Assembly: GCF_030711405.1 (NCBI RefSeq)
Contig: NZ_JAULSI010000004.1
Location: forward strand, 45,610 to 109,609
Length of the DNA: 64,000 nt
Direction: 5' to 3'
DNA from: Massilia brevitalea
Lineage (GTDB): Bacteria > Pseudomonadota > Gammaproteobacteria > Burkholderiales > Burkholderiaceae_D
In this document: in pieces, positions 36,996 to 47,127 of the stretch
Numbering within the stretch: the first letter of the stretch is position 1
Layout: every line of letters starts with the position of its first letter
Position numbers and translations under genes: made by a program
Notes under the pieces: model-generated
Databases searched by the model: none
What the model was told of the DNA's origin: nothing
What the model saw: the letters and a program-made list of their open reading frames with translations, nothing else

Positions 36996-38187
36996 ATGAT
37001 AAGTGCCCTGAGTCTCTTGCTGATAACCACTGGTCTGGCGGTCGTGATGCTGTTCGTCCTGACCTCGCTGGCCGGCAGCAAGATCGCGGGCGTGCGGGAA
37101 TGGGGGCAGGCAAACGGCATCGCCATCCTGGGCCTGGCGCTGGCGGCCTGCCGCGGCATCGTGCCCGATTTCCTGTCGATCGAAGCGGGGAATGGCCTGC
37201 TGGCGGTGGCGATCTGCCTGATGCTGGCCGGCTTCCGGCGCCATCTCGGCCTGCCGGTGCCGACGCGCCTGCTGGCCGGCGGCTGCGCCATCACCGTGGC
37301 GGCGGTGGCCGTGTTCCATTACGGGGGTCGATTCGCTACCGCTGCGCACGGTGGCCGTGTCGCTGTTCCACGGCATCGTCTGCTGCGCCATCGGCTTCGG
37401 CATTCCCCTGCCGGCCCAGGCGCGCCTGCGCTACGCCTACCTGTTCACCAAGGGCGCGGCGCTGCTGCTGGCCCTGGGCCACCTGGTGCGCGGACTGGCC
37501 TTTGCCTTCCAGTCCGACGTGCCGGCCGGTTTCCTCGAACCCACCACCCAGAACCTGGTCTTCTTCGCCCTCGGCACCCTGGCCTTGCCCGGCCTGACGC
37601 TGGGGGCAGTGATGATGGCGAACGCGCGCATGGTGTCCGACGCTACCTATGCCGCCGAGCACGACCACCTGACCGGCGCCCCCTCGCGCCGCGCCTTCTT
37701 CGCCGCCGCCGAGCGCGAGCATGCACGCGCCGTCCGCCACGGCAGCGAACTCGGCATGCTGGTGCTCGACGTCGACTACTTCAAACGCATCAACGATACC
37801 CACGGCCACGCCATCGGCGACGGGGTGCTGCGCGACCTGGTGCGGCAAACCCGGGACACCATCCGCACGGTCGACTATTGCGCGCGCATCGGCGGCGAGG
37901 AGTTCGCGGTGCTGCTGCCGGACGCCAGCCTCGAGACCGCGCTGGCCGTGGCCGAACGCCTGCGCGCCGCGCTCGACCGCTCGCTGCGGGCCGCGCCTGG
38001 CCTGGAAGTAGCGTATACGGTGAGCATCGGTGCGGCCATGCTGGCCGAAGGCGAAAGCGTCGCCGGCCTGCTGGCGCGCGCCGACGCCGCCCTGTACGCG
38101 GCCAAGGCGGGTGGCCGCAACCGCGTGGTCAGTGCGGCCATCCCCTGGCGCCGCCAACATGCGGCCGGGCGCGGCGCATTCGGCTGA
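36996..38187 (+). pseudogene. Membrane GGDEF diguanylate cyclase, frameshifted
   Basis: Paralogue of the intact gene at 38481-39656, in direct tandem. The N-terminal part reads in one frame to VFHYG and the rest continues one frame over from SLPLRTVAVSLFHG. The break is at the G-run 37323-37327 (five G; four would restore HYGVDSLPLR). Repaired, it would be about 396 residues with several N-terminal helices, GGEEF active site and an RTVD I-site. Either a recent pseudogene or a homopolymer sequencing error. No slippery heptamer suggests programmed shifting. Confidence 0.85.
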
Positions 38188-38480
38188 GCGTGACCAGCAA
38201 GGCCAGCCGAAAAGTGCCTACCAAATACCGGATCGCATAGCAATATTCATACTAGTAATATGTAAATATTGGTATGCACATCATAAGCAAGCCTCAGGCG
38301 TAGTTGCGCTATTGCAAGCGGCTGGGAATGGTTGGGCGTTTCTTGATATCATGACGGGCTTTCCTCGGGACTGACCGGAACAGGTCCGACAGCCGGCAGG
38401 GCGCCTCCATTCGCCCGACATCGGCACAGGGAACAGCTGCCTGCGGCCTTGCCGCCATCTTCCGGCTACTTTCCTTCACG

Positions 38481-39656
38481 ATGCTGAATGCACTGAGTCT
38501 GCTATTGGTTACCACCGCCTTTTCGGTGGTCATGTTGCTGGTGCTGTCTTCGCTCGCCGGCAGCAAGGTCGCGGGCATCCGCGAATGGGGCCAGGCGAAC
38601 GCGCTTGCCGTCATCGCGCTGCTGTTGTTCGCTTCGCGCGGCGTCATGCCCGACGTGCTCTCGGTCGAGGTGGCCAACGGCATGTATATCGCCACCATCG
38701 CGCTGATGTACGCCGGCTTCCGCCGCCATGTGGGCCAGCCGGTGCCGGAAGCCTTGCTGGTCGGCGGCGGCGCCCTGACCCTGCTGGCGGTGACGGTCTT
38801 CCACTACGGCTGGAACTCGCTGCCGCTGCGCACCGTGGCCGTGTCGGGCTACTACGCCGCCATCTGCTTCGCGATTGCCGCGACCCTGCCGATCCCGGCC
38901 GAGCGCCGCCTGCGCTACCCGTTCGCGTTTACCCGCATCGCCGCCTCGGTGGTGGGCGCGATCCACGTGTCGCGGGCGCTGTTCTACGGCTACACGGCTG
39001 CATCGGCGCCGCTCTTTCTCGACCCCGCCACCTACAACCTGGTGTTCTTCGGCTTCGGCACCATGGCGCTGCCGGCCCTGACGCTGGGGGCGGTGATGAT
39101 GGCGAATGCCCAGGTGATTTCGGAAACGGCCTACGCGGCCGACCACGACCATTTGACCGGCGCGCCGTCGCGGCGCGCTTTCTTCGCCGCTGCCGAACGC
39201 GAGCATGCGCGCGCCGCACGCCGCGCGAGCGGCCTGGGCCTGCTGCTGATGGACGTCGACCATTTCAAGCGCATCAACGATACCCACGGCCACGCCGTCG
39301 GCGACCTGGTGCTGCGCGACCTGGTGCTGCACACCCAGGAAGTGGTGCGCAAGATCGACTATTGCGCGCGCCTGGGCGGCGAGGAATTCGCGGTGCTGCT
39401 GCCGGACGCCAGCCTTGAGACCGCCCAGCACGTGGCCGAGCGCGTGCGCGCCGCGCTCGACCGCTCACTGCAGGTGGCAGGCGCGACGAAGCCTGTCGCC
39501 TATACGGTGAGCATCGGCGTGGCCATGCTGGAAGAGGGCGAGAACATCACGGGATTGATGGCGCGCGCCGACAAGGCGCTGTATGCGGCCAAGGCGGGCG
39601 GGCGCAACCGGGTGGTCAGCGCCGCGCCGCTTGATGCGCGCGGCGAAGAGGCCTAG
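38481..39656 (+). CDS. Membrane-anchored GGDEF diguanylate cyclase
   Basis: 391 residues. About six hydrophobic helices in the first 215 residues (such as ALSLLLVTTAFSVVMLLVL and LVFFGFGTMALPALTLGAVM) form a membrane sensor not assigned to a named MASE type; then a GGDEF domain with DHDHLTGAPSRRAFF, GGEEF at 299-303 and an RKID I-site five residues before. Makes c-di-GMP. It follows a frameshifted paralogue by 293 bases; that gap is AT-rich around 38240-38285 (AATATTCATACTAGTAATAT), a likely promoter area. Confidence 0.92.
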   Translation: MLNALSLLLVTTAFSVVMLLVLSSLAGSKVAGIREWGQANALAVIALLLFASRGVMPDVLSVEVANGMYIATIALMYAGFRRHVGQPVPEALLVGGGALTLLAVTVFHYGWNSLPLRTVAVSGYYAAICFAIAATLPIPAERRLRYPFAFTRIAASVVGAIHVSRALFYGYTAASAPLFLDPATYNLVFFGFGTMALPALTLGAVMMANAQVISETAYAADHDHLTGAPSRRAFFAAAEREHARAARRASGLGLLLMDVDHFKRINDTHGHAVGDLVLRDLVLHTQEVVRKIDYCARLGGEEFAVLLPDASLETAQHVAERVRAALDRSLQVAGATKPVAYTVSIGVAMLEEGENITGLMARADKALYAAKAGGRNRVVSAAPLDARGEEA

Positions 39657-39680
39657 TTTGCCCCTTCGCCGGCAGACTGC

Positions 39681-40289
39681 TTACGCCTGGCGCGCGCGTT
39701 TGGCCTTGCGGCTTGCCGCCAGGCCGGCCACGCCAGCCATGAGCAGGGCGATCGACGCCGGTTCCGGCACGTCGGTGACATCGGCCACGTTCACGAACAC
39801 GAAGCGCTCGTCGTTGTAGTCGAAGTCCCCACCGCGCGGCAGGTCCTCGAAACCGATGAAGACGCCGGCCGGGATCTTGTCGTCGCCCGCGTAGGCCGAC
39901 GAGAAGATGTGGTTGTAGCCGCCGTCGTTCATCGAACGGTCGGAATAGAAGGGGCCGATCGTGCCCGGGTTGATGTTGAGCAGCTTGAAGACCAGGCGGT
40001 CGCCGGCGGTCACCGCACCGAAGTTCAGCACCTGGCCATACACGGAGGTCTGGTTGTTCAGGCCCTGGATGCCCGTTTCGACGCCATTCACCAGCAGCGT
40101 GATCTCGTTCATGTAGCCGGCGTCGGAGCCGGCGAAATAAGCCGTTACCTCGCCGGTCGACGCCGCGATGAACTGGTATTGCACGGTGTTCTCGATGCCG
40201 GGCTGGTCGTAGGGCAGCGGGACGGCCATGGCAGGAGCGGCAAAGCCCAGGGCGAGAGCGGCGGCAAGGCTGGCATACAGGTTTTTCAT
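39681..40289 (-). CDS. PEP-CTERM sorted surface protein, DUF4114-like
   Basis: 202 residues: signal peptide (cleavage near APAMA-VPL), a mature domain ending in FIGFEDLPRGGDFDYNDERF, like DUF4114, and a C-terminal sorting signal at about 174-202: VPEPASIALLMAGVAGLAAS followed by RKAKRARQA. Such proteins are cleaved by exosortase and exported with extracellular polysaccharide. The exosortase is not in the window. A near-consensus sigma-54 promoter lies 36 bases upstream of the ATG. SD is weak (GGAAC). Confidence 0.9.
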   Translation of the reverse strand: MKNLYASLAAALALGFAAPAMAVPLPYDQPGIENTVQYQFIAASTGEVTAYFAGSDAGYMNEITLLVNGVETGIQGLNNQTSVYGQVLNFGAVTAGDRLVFKLLNINPGTIGPFYSDRSMNDGGYNHIFSSAYAGDDKIPAGVFIGFEDLPRGGDFDYNDERFVFVNVADVTDVPEPASIALLMAGVAGLAASRKAKRARQA

Positions 40290-40324
40290 TGTTGTTCCAA
40301 TTAGAATGTTAAGGCTAGCCTAAA

Positions 40325-40340
40325 AGCAATAAGCGTGCCT
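40325..40340 (-). promoter_or_regulatory. Sigma-54 (-24/-12) promoter of the PEP-CTERM gene
   Basis: On the minus strand AGGCACGCTTATTGCT matches the TGGCACG-N4-TTGCW consensus at all fixed positions but the first. The -12 GC is about 37 bases before the ATG, leaving a short leader. Sigma-54 control of PEP-CTERM genes by PrsK/PrsR is known from exosortase bacteria. Confidence 0.7.
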
Positions 40341-40356
40341 TAAAGAATTAATTTAA

Positions 40357-40394
40357 TGGAAACAATAAGTTGCTGACGGCATGATTTGTTTCCA
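40357..40394. promoter_or_regulatory. Inverted repeat upstream of the sigma-54 promoter
   Basis: TGGAAACAA (40357-40365) and TTGTTTCCA (40386-40394) are perfect 9-bp arms with centres 29 bases apart, about 45-80 bases upstream of the predicted start of transcription. A candidate site for an enhancer-binding protein such as PrsR; not proven. Confidence 0.5.
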
Positions 40395-40464
40395 ATTTGC
40401 CGCTGTAAAGAAAATCGACGCCGGTGCCATCGATCCTGCGAAGGAGCGCTGTTGAATGCCGGCG

Positions 40465-41082
40465 TCAGTTGCACTCCGCCGCCATGGCGTTGGCGCGGGC
40501 GCTGCGCTGGGTCCGTTCGGCATCGCTCAGGTAGCGCTTCTGGCCATCGGTGCCGACATCGGCAATGCGAATACCCGAGTCGAGCATCTGCTTGGCCTTG
40601 CGCACCTCGCCGCAGTGCTCGGTTTTCTGGGCAGCGATGCGTGCCTGCTCCTGGGTCTTGAGATCGGCTTCCTGGCTGTCCTTCAGGCGCTTGCGGAAGT
40701 CGGCGTCTTTTTCGGCCAGGGTTTGCGGGCCTTTAGTGGCTTGTTTTGCGGTGGCAGCCGAGTCGCCCGGCGCGGCGGGGCTTGCCGGGTTGGCCGGGAC
40801 GAGCGGCGCGGGCAGTGGCAGCGCGCTCCTTGCAGCAGGCGCCGTGGCGGCAGGCGCGGCCGGCTGGACCGAGATGGTTGGCAAGCCCGGCGCCTTCAGG
40901 ATGCGCGCGGGCGACGTGCCGGGCGGCGGCGGCTGGTCCGAATAATGGCGCACGCCTTTTGGATCGACCCACACGAACTGCGCCTGCGCCAGGCCGGCGG
41001 CGAGCAGCATGGCCACGGCGGCGGCACGGCGCAACAGCGCAGCAGGGGAGGGTGAAGCGAATAATGGCATGACAGGTAACAT
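40465..41082 (-). CDS. DUF4124 domain exported protein
   Basis: 205 residues. A signal peptide (hydrophobic stretch AAAVAMLLAAGLAQAQ) precedes the DUF4124 signature FVWVDPKGVRHYSDQPPPPG, then an Ala/Pro-rich linker (about 75-120) and a charged helical C-terminus (EKDADFRKRLKDSQEADLK, AGEVRK-type). DUF4124 proteins are periplasmic; function unknown. ATG 41082 has SD AAGGA eight bases upstream; an inner ATG at 41070 is possible. Confidence 0.85.
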   Translation of the reverse strand: MLPVMPLFASPSPAALLRRAAAVAMLLAAGLAQAQFVWVDPKGVRHYSDQPPPPGTSPARILKAPGLPTISVQPAAPAATAPAARSALPLPAPLVPANPASPAAPGDSAATAKQATKGPQTLAEKDADFRKRLKDSQEADLKTQEQARIAAQKTEHCGEVRKAKQMLDSGIRIADVGTDGQKRYLSDAERTQRSARANAMAAECN

Positions 41083-41212
41083 CGAATATTTCCTTACGTA
41101 ACTATTCGAGATTTCGCCATGATTCCCCCTGGCTGTCAATCGCGGGAACGGCTCAGCTCCCATTCCTTGCCATTATTTCGAGGGTCCGTGCGCCGCAAAC
41201 CACAGGTTTCTG

Positions 41213-41218
41213 TATAAT
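41213..41218 (+). promoter_or_regulatory. -10 box of the guaB promoter
   Basis: TATAAT, preceded directly by TG, 28 bases before the guaB ATG. No good -35 lies 16-18 bases upstream. Confidence 0.5.
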
Positions 41219-41236
41219 TCGCTTTTGCGCCTATAG

Positions 41237-42706
<1,470 letters not shown>

Positions 42707-42711
42707 TCCAG

Positions 42712-42736
42712 AAAGCGGCCGATAACGGCCGCTTTT
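42712..42736 (+). terminator. Stem-loop after guaB
   Basis: GCGGCCG-ataa-CGGCCGC stem with flanking AAA and TTTT, six bases after the guaB stop. A strong hairpin with a short T-run; it may attenuate transcription into guaA. Confidence 0.7.
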
Positions 42737-42807
42737 GGTATTGGCTTCTGCCACTGTCCTGGCCGCTCGTGTTGCGTTGACCGTAACGGCGGCCACGACT
42801 GGTTTTC

Positions 42808-42833
42808 GTAGGGTGGGCACCTGTGCCCACGCG
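42808..42833 (+). repeat. REP-like palindrome between guaB and guaA
   Basis: GTAGGGTGGGCAC-ct-GTGCCCACGCGG followed by TCTCACCTGGTGATCAACGG, the same tail type as at 14911. It stands alone between two genes of one pathway. Confidence 0.8.
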
Positions 42834-42906
42834 GTCTCACCTGGTGATCAACGGCAACGCAAACCCTGTCCACGAACGACAATATTCTTACTTTTTGACT
42901 GCCTCA

Positions 42907-44517
42907 ATGCACTCCAAAATCCTCATCCTCGACTTCGGCTCCCAGGTCACCCAACTGATTGCCCGCCGCGTGCGCGACGCCGGCGTGTTCTCCGAAGTCT
43001 TCCCCTACGACATCGGCGACGACTTCGTCCGCAACTACGGCGCTTCCGGCGTCATTCTCTCGGGCAGCCACAACTCGACCCTGGAAGGCGACTCCCCACG
43101 CGCCCCGCAAGCCGTGTTCGAACTCGGCATCCCGGTGCTGGGCATCTGCTACGGCATGCAAACCATGGCCGCCCAGCTCGGCGGCAAGGTCGAAAACGGT
43201 AAAGTGCGCGAATTCGGTTACGCCGAAGTGCGCGCCCGCGGCCACACCAAGCTGCTAAACGGCATCAACGACTTCGTCACCGGCGAAGGCCACGGCATGC
43301 TGCGCGTCTGGATGAGCCACGGCGACAAGGTGCTGGAAATGCCGCAAGGCTTCAAGCTGATGGGCTCGACCGACAGCTGCCCGGTGGCCGCCATGGCCGA
43401 CGAAGAACGCCGCTTCTACGCGCTGCAATTCCACCCGGAAGTGACCCACACCACGCAAGGCGAAGCCATCATCGGCCGCTTCGTGCACGAGATCTGCGGC
43501 TGCAAATCCGACTGGAACATGCCGGACTACATCTTTGAGGCCGTCGAGAAGATCCGCGCCCAGGTTGGCAGCGATGAAGTCATCCTCGGCCTGTCCGGCG
43601 GCGTCGACTCCAGCGTGGCCGCGGCCCTGATCCACCGCGCCATCGGCGACCAGCTGACCTGCGTTTTTGTGGACCACGGCCTGCTGCGCAAGGACGAGGG
43701 CAAGATGGTCATGGACATGTTCTCGAAGAACCTCGGCGTGAAAGTGCTGCGCATCGATGCCGAAGACCAGTTCATGGGCCACCTGGCCGGCGTGACCGAT
43801 CCCGAGCAGAAGCGCAAGATCATCGGCCGCGAATTCGTGGAAGTGTTCCAGGTGGAAGCCGGCAAGCTGAGCAATGCGAAATGGCTGGCGCAGGGCACGA
43901 TTTATCCGGACGTGATCGAATCGGCCGGCAAGGGCAAGAAGGGCCAGACTATCAAGAGCCACCACAACGTGGGCGGGTTGCCTGAAACCCTGAACCTGAA
44001 GCTGCTGGAGCCGCTGCGCGAATTGTTCAAGGATGAAGTGCGCAAGCTGGGCGTGGCGCTGGGGCTGCCGCATGACATGGTGTATCGTCATCCGTTCCCG
44101 GGGCCGGGTCTTGGGGTGCGTATCCTGGGTGAAGTGAAGAAGGAGTATGCGGACCTGCTGCGCGAGGCGGATGCGATCTTTATCGAAGAGCTTCGGAATA
44201 CGCCGTTTGAATTGCCAGCAGTGGCCGGGATCGATCCGGGCAAGGCGCCGGTGAACTGGTACGAGGCGACGTCGCAGGCGTTTGCGGTGTTCCTGCCGGT
44301 GAAATCGGTGGGCGTGATGGGTGACGGGCGGACCTATGAGTACGTGGTTGCACTGCGTGCGGTACAGACGCTGGACTTCATGACGGCGCAGTGGGCGCAT
44401 TTGCCGCATTCGCTGCTGGGGAAGGTTTCGAACCGGATCATCAACGAGGTGCGTGGGTTGAATCGCGTTGTGTATGACATTTCGGGGAAGCCGCCGGCGA
44501 CGATTGAGTGGGAATAA
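42907..44517 (+). CDS. guaA: GMP synthase (glutamine-hydrolysing)
   Basis: Aminates XMP to GMP with ATP and glutamine. 536 residues: class I glutamine amidotransferase domain (about 1-200) with nucleophile Cys81 in GICYGMQTM and the His/Glu in [11 protein letters not shown]-pyrophosphatase domain with the PP-loop LSGGVDSS; C-terminal dimerisation domain ending PPATIEWE, the usual end. The ATG at 42907 gives [20 protein letters not shown]; an upstream frame passes through the REP-like element and is not used. Confidence 0.98.
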   Translation: MHSKILILDFGSQVTQLIARRVRDAGVFSEVFPYDIGDDFVRNYGASGVILSGSHNSTLEGDSPRAPQAVFELGIPVLGICYGMQTMAAQLGGKVENGKVREFGYAEVRARGHTKLLNGINDFVTGEGHGMLRVWMSHGDKVLEMPQGFKLMGSTDSCPVAAMADEERRFYALQFHPEVTHTTQGEAIIGRFVHEICGCKSDWNMPDYIFEAVEKIRAQVGSDEVILGLSGGVDSSVAAALIHRAIGDQLTCVFVDHGLLRKDEGKMVMDMFSKNLGVKVLRIDAEDQFMGHLAGVTDPEQKRKIIGREFVEVFQVEAGKLSNAKWLAQGTIYPDVIESAGKGKKGQTIKSHHNVGGLPETLNLKLLEPLRELFKDEVRKLGVALGLPHDMVYRHPFPGPGLGVRILGEVKKEYADLLREADAIFIEELRNTPFELPAVAGIDPGKAPVNWYEATSQAFAVFLPVKSVGVMGDGRTYEYVVALRAVQTLDFMTAQWAHLPHSLLGKVSNRIINEVRGLNRVVYDISGKPPATIEWE

Positions 44518-44564
44518 CTAATGGCTCGGCAGTAACTGGCGAGCTCAGGCAATAGAGCAGACGG

Positions 44565-44592
44565 AAGCCCCTCATTTCAGGGGCTTTTTTTA
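44565..44592 (+). terminator. Rho-independent terminator of guaA
   Basis: AAGCCCCT-catttc-AGGGGCTT stem followed by a T-run, 48 bases after the stop. The stretch 44593-44883 beyond it shows no gene I can support. Confidence 0.9.
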
Positions 44593-44883
44593 TTGTCCGG
44601 GCTGGTTATGACTGGCCCATCGGGCCGCAGGGAAGAGTGCCTCGATACCTAGGGGCCGAGCTCATTAGGTAGGCTTATAGCGGCATTTGAATCACGGTGG
44701 ATGTCAGAACCGGTGGATGCGCGCCATGATCATACATAGCCGACTTCTCGGTCCGGTAGGATTACGGAGGGTTAAAACAAGATTATGATGATGACTCCTG
44801 CACAATTGAAGCATATCTGATTCTTAGCCAAGGAATAAAGGCGAACCATCGATGCCTTGTGCACCTCACTCATTACCGACACC

Positions 44884-45291
44884 ATGAAAATCTTGACAAC
44901 CGCTTTCTTGTTGCTCTTGTCGAATTCAGCGGGGGCAGCAGAGCCAACGTTCACCAAACAATATAAAAACTGCATCGAGCGCGATGAATCTGGCAGTCCT
45001 ATGGAGCGAATTGATTGCATGGTGTCCGAAACGAAAAGACAGGGTGCAATGCTGGAGGCAACATACAAGGCGGTGCTGAAGGAAACGCCCAAAGTGGGAC
45101 AAGTAAAGCTGCGAGAAGCACAGGGCGATTGGCTAAAGTATCTCGCTTCGAACTGCGATTCCTTTTATGACGCTGGCGAGCAGGTTGGCGGGATGCTTGC
45201 TCGCGAGGAAGCTCGGGCAGATTGCGTGATGAACATGACGAGAGATCGCAAAGAAAATCTTAAAGCGCTGCTTGAGACCAGAACCATGTAA
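44884..45291 (+). CDS. LprI-like (DUF1311) exported protein
   Basis: 135 residues. Signal peptide MKILTTAFLLLLSNSAGAAE, then the DUF1311 pattern: spaced Cys residues (KNCIE, IDCMVSE, SNCDSF, ADCVMNM), LEATYKAVL, and LREAQGDWLKYLASNC. The family includes the mycobacterial lysozyme inhibitor LprI, but most members are uncharacterised periplasmic proteins. By eye it is less GC-rich than its neighbours, which hints at separate origin. The upstream start at 44857 is rejected because it precedes the signal peptide. Confidence 0.85.
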   Translation: MKILTTAFLLLLSNSAGAAEPTFTKQYKNCIERDESGSPMERIDCMVSETKRQGAMLEATYKAVLKETPKVGQVKLREAQGDWLKYLASNCDSFYDAGEQVGGMLAREEARADCVMNMTRDRKENLKALLETRTM

Positions 45292-45325
45292 TTTCTTTGG
45301 TGAGCTATGTACGGCGCATGCGGTA

Positions 45326-45368
45326 GAAGCTTGAAAAGCTCGCTTCGGCGAACTTTTTCACGAGCTTC
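45326..45368. repeat. Imperfect hairpin between convergent genes
   Basis: Arms starting GAAGCTTGAAAAGCTCGC and ending TTTTTCACGAGCTTC pair with a few bulges around CTTCGG. The outer arms resemble those of the ppsA-leader hairpin (TGAAAAGC and TTTTTCACG). It may work as a bidirectional terminator. Confidence 0.55.
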
Positions 45369-45470
45369 GGCAGTCCGTAGCTAATTGCCTAGGCATGTCT
45401 CGAAATTGGTTCACCCGGGGATGCTGCGAAGATCGCACCTGTTCAGGAAACCGTGGTGATTCAGGACAGC

Positions 45471-46898
45471 TTATTTAGGCGGCATATTGCTCTGCCGCAC
45501 CCAGATAAAAGCGCAGACGGCTGCCGCAGCTGCACTAACAGCACACACCGCCAGCGCCGCATGAAACGGCCCTAGCAGCGCACGCCCCTGCGCCGTAAGC
45601 ACCACACCCAGCATCGCCGTCGCAATCAGCCCGCCACCACGCGCCACCGCGCTGTTGAAGCCGGACGCGATCCCGGTATGGCTCTCGTCCACCGACGACA
45701 GCACGGCCGTGGTCAACGGCGCCGCCACACACGCCATGCCCAGCGCGATCACTAGCATGGCCGGCAGCACCGTCGTCGTATAGCTGCCGCCTCCGATGCG
45801 CATGGCCAGCAGGAAGCCGCCTGCCACGATCAGCGCACCGATCGATAACGGCAGGCGCGAGCCATGCCTGGCGGCGAAGCGGCCCATGAACGGCGAACCA
45901 ATCGCCAGCACGATCGGGAAGGGCAGCAGCGCCGCCCCGGCCTCCTTGGCCGAATAATCCAGCGCCTGGATCAGCACGAACGGTACCAGCAGCATCAGGG
46001 CGCCGAGCGCGCCGTACAGCAGGAAAGTCATCAGGTTCAGCCCGGAAAAGCCGCTCCCGCCGAACAGTTTCAGGGGCAGCATGGCGCGCTCGCCGGCGCG
46101 CCGCTCGACCCACACGAAGGCCAGCAGGATCGCGACTCCGGCCGCGAGCGCCATTCCCGCCCACAAGGTCAGGTGTTTTTGGGTCGATGCCTCGGCCAGG
46201 CCCCAAGTGAGGCAAGCGAGCCCCAGGCTGGCGAGGGCAGCGCCGAGCGGGTCGAGCGGGACCCGCTTGCCGTTCGTCTTCACCTGCACGAAGCGCCACG
46301 CCATGAAGATCGCCAGCGCCGCAATCGGCAGGTTGATGTAGAAGACCGCGCGCCAGCCCACGGCGTCGATCAGCCAGCCGCCCAGCAATGGTCCGATCGC
46401 CCCGGCCCCGGCGCCGGCCGCGGCCCAGATACCGACAGCCCGGCCACGTTTCTTGCCTTCGAAGGTCGCGCTGAGGATGGCCAGGCTGTTCGGCAGCACC
46501 AGCGCCGCGCCCACGCCTTGCAGCACCCTGCCGGCGACCAGTAGCGATAGCCCCGGCGCAAGCGCGCACAGCAGCGCGGCCAGCGCGAACACGGCCATGC
46601 CGATCACGAGCATGCGCTTGCGCCCGTAGTGGTCGCCCAGCGCACCGCCCAGCAGCAACAGCGAACTGAGCGGCAGCAGGTAGCCGTTGACCACCCACGA
46701 GAGGTCGGCGCCGCGGCCGCCCAGGTCCTGTCCGATTGCCGACAGGCCGACGTTTACCACCGAGCCGTCGATGAACGCCAGGCTGCTGGCCAGGATCGAG
46801 GTGCACAGCACCAGGTTCGGGTGGGCGGGCGCCTCGGCATGCGCCGGCGCGGCGCCTGCGGCGAGCGCGCGGTCGCAGTCGCTGGGCAGGACGCTCAC
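45471..46898 (-). CDS. DHA2-family MFS multidrug transporter
   Basis: 475 residues, about 14 hydrophobic helices, EmrB/QacA group. Motif D1-like AFIDGSVVNVGLSAIGQDL in helix 1, motif A GALGDHYGRKRMLV, motif C-like GAGAGAIGPLLGGWLID. Exports drugs by proton antiport; substrate unknown. Start uncertain: GTG 46898 (VSVLPSDCDRALA) is used, ATG 46955 adds 19 residues of no family value. No outer membrane or adaptor partner is adjacent. Confidence 0.88.
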   Translation of the reverse strand: MSVLPSDCDRALAAGAAPAHAEAPAHPNLVLCTSILASSLAFIDGSVVNVGLSAIGQDLGGRGADLSWVVNGYLLPLSSLLLLGGALGDHYGRKRMLVIGMAVFALAALLCALAPGLSLLVAGRVLQGVGAALVLPNSLAILSATFEGKKRGRAVGIWAAAGAGAGAIGPLLGGWLIDAVGWRAVFYINLPIAALAIFMAWRFVQVKTNGKRVPLDPLGAALASLGLACLTWGLAEASTQKHLTLWAGMALAAGVAILLAFVWVERRAGERAMLPLKLFGGSGFSGLNLMTFLLYGALGALMLLVPFVLIQALDYSAKEAGAALLPFPIVLAIGSPFMGRFAARHGSRLPLSIGALIVAGGFLLAMRIGGGSYTTTVLPAMLVIALGMACVAAPLTTAVLSSVDESHTGIASGFNSAVARGGGLIATAMLGVVLTAQGRALLGPFHAALAVCAVSAAAAAVCAFIWVRQSNMPPK

Positions 46899-47127
46899 GC
46901 GCGGGCCTGGAAAACGTGGGATGTAGGCGGTGGCAGCATCACGGCATCGTGCCAATCCGCTGGGTTAGTGTCTGTTCGCATGCGCACACTCGAGCCTGCT
47001 GTCGTTGCGGAGGCAAGACTCGGTGTCGTCGTCAAAAAAAGGCCTGGACGACGATCCAGCGCCGCCACACGGCAGCCCGGGGTCCCGTCCTATGTGGCAG
47101 AGATCAGATCCTTGTCCGCACAAGCAC

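Noticed and set aside
37323..37327. Programmed frameshift in the first cyclase gene
   Set aside because: No slippery heptamer or downstream stem is evident, and the intact tandem paralogue needs no shift.
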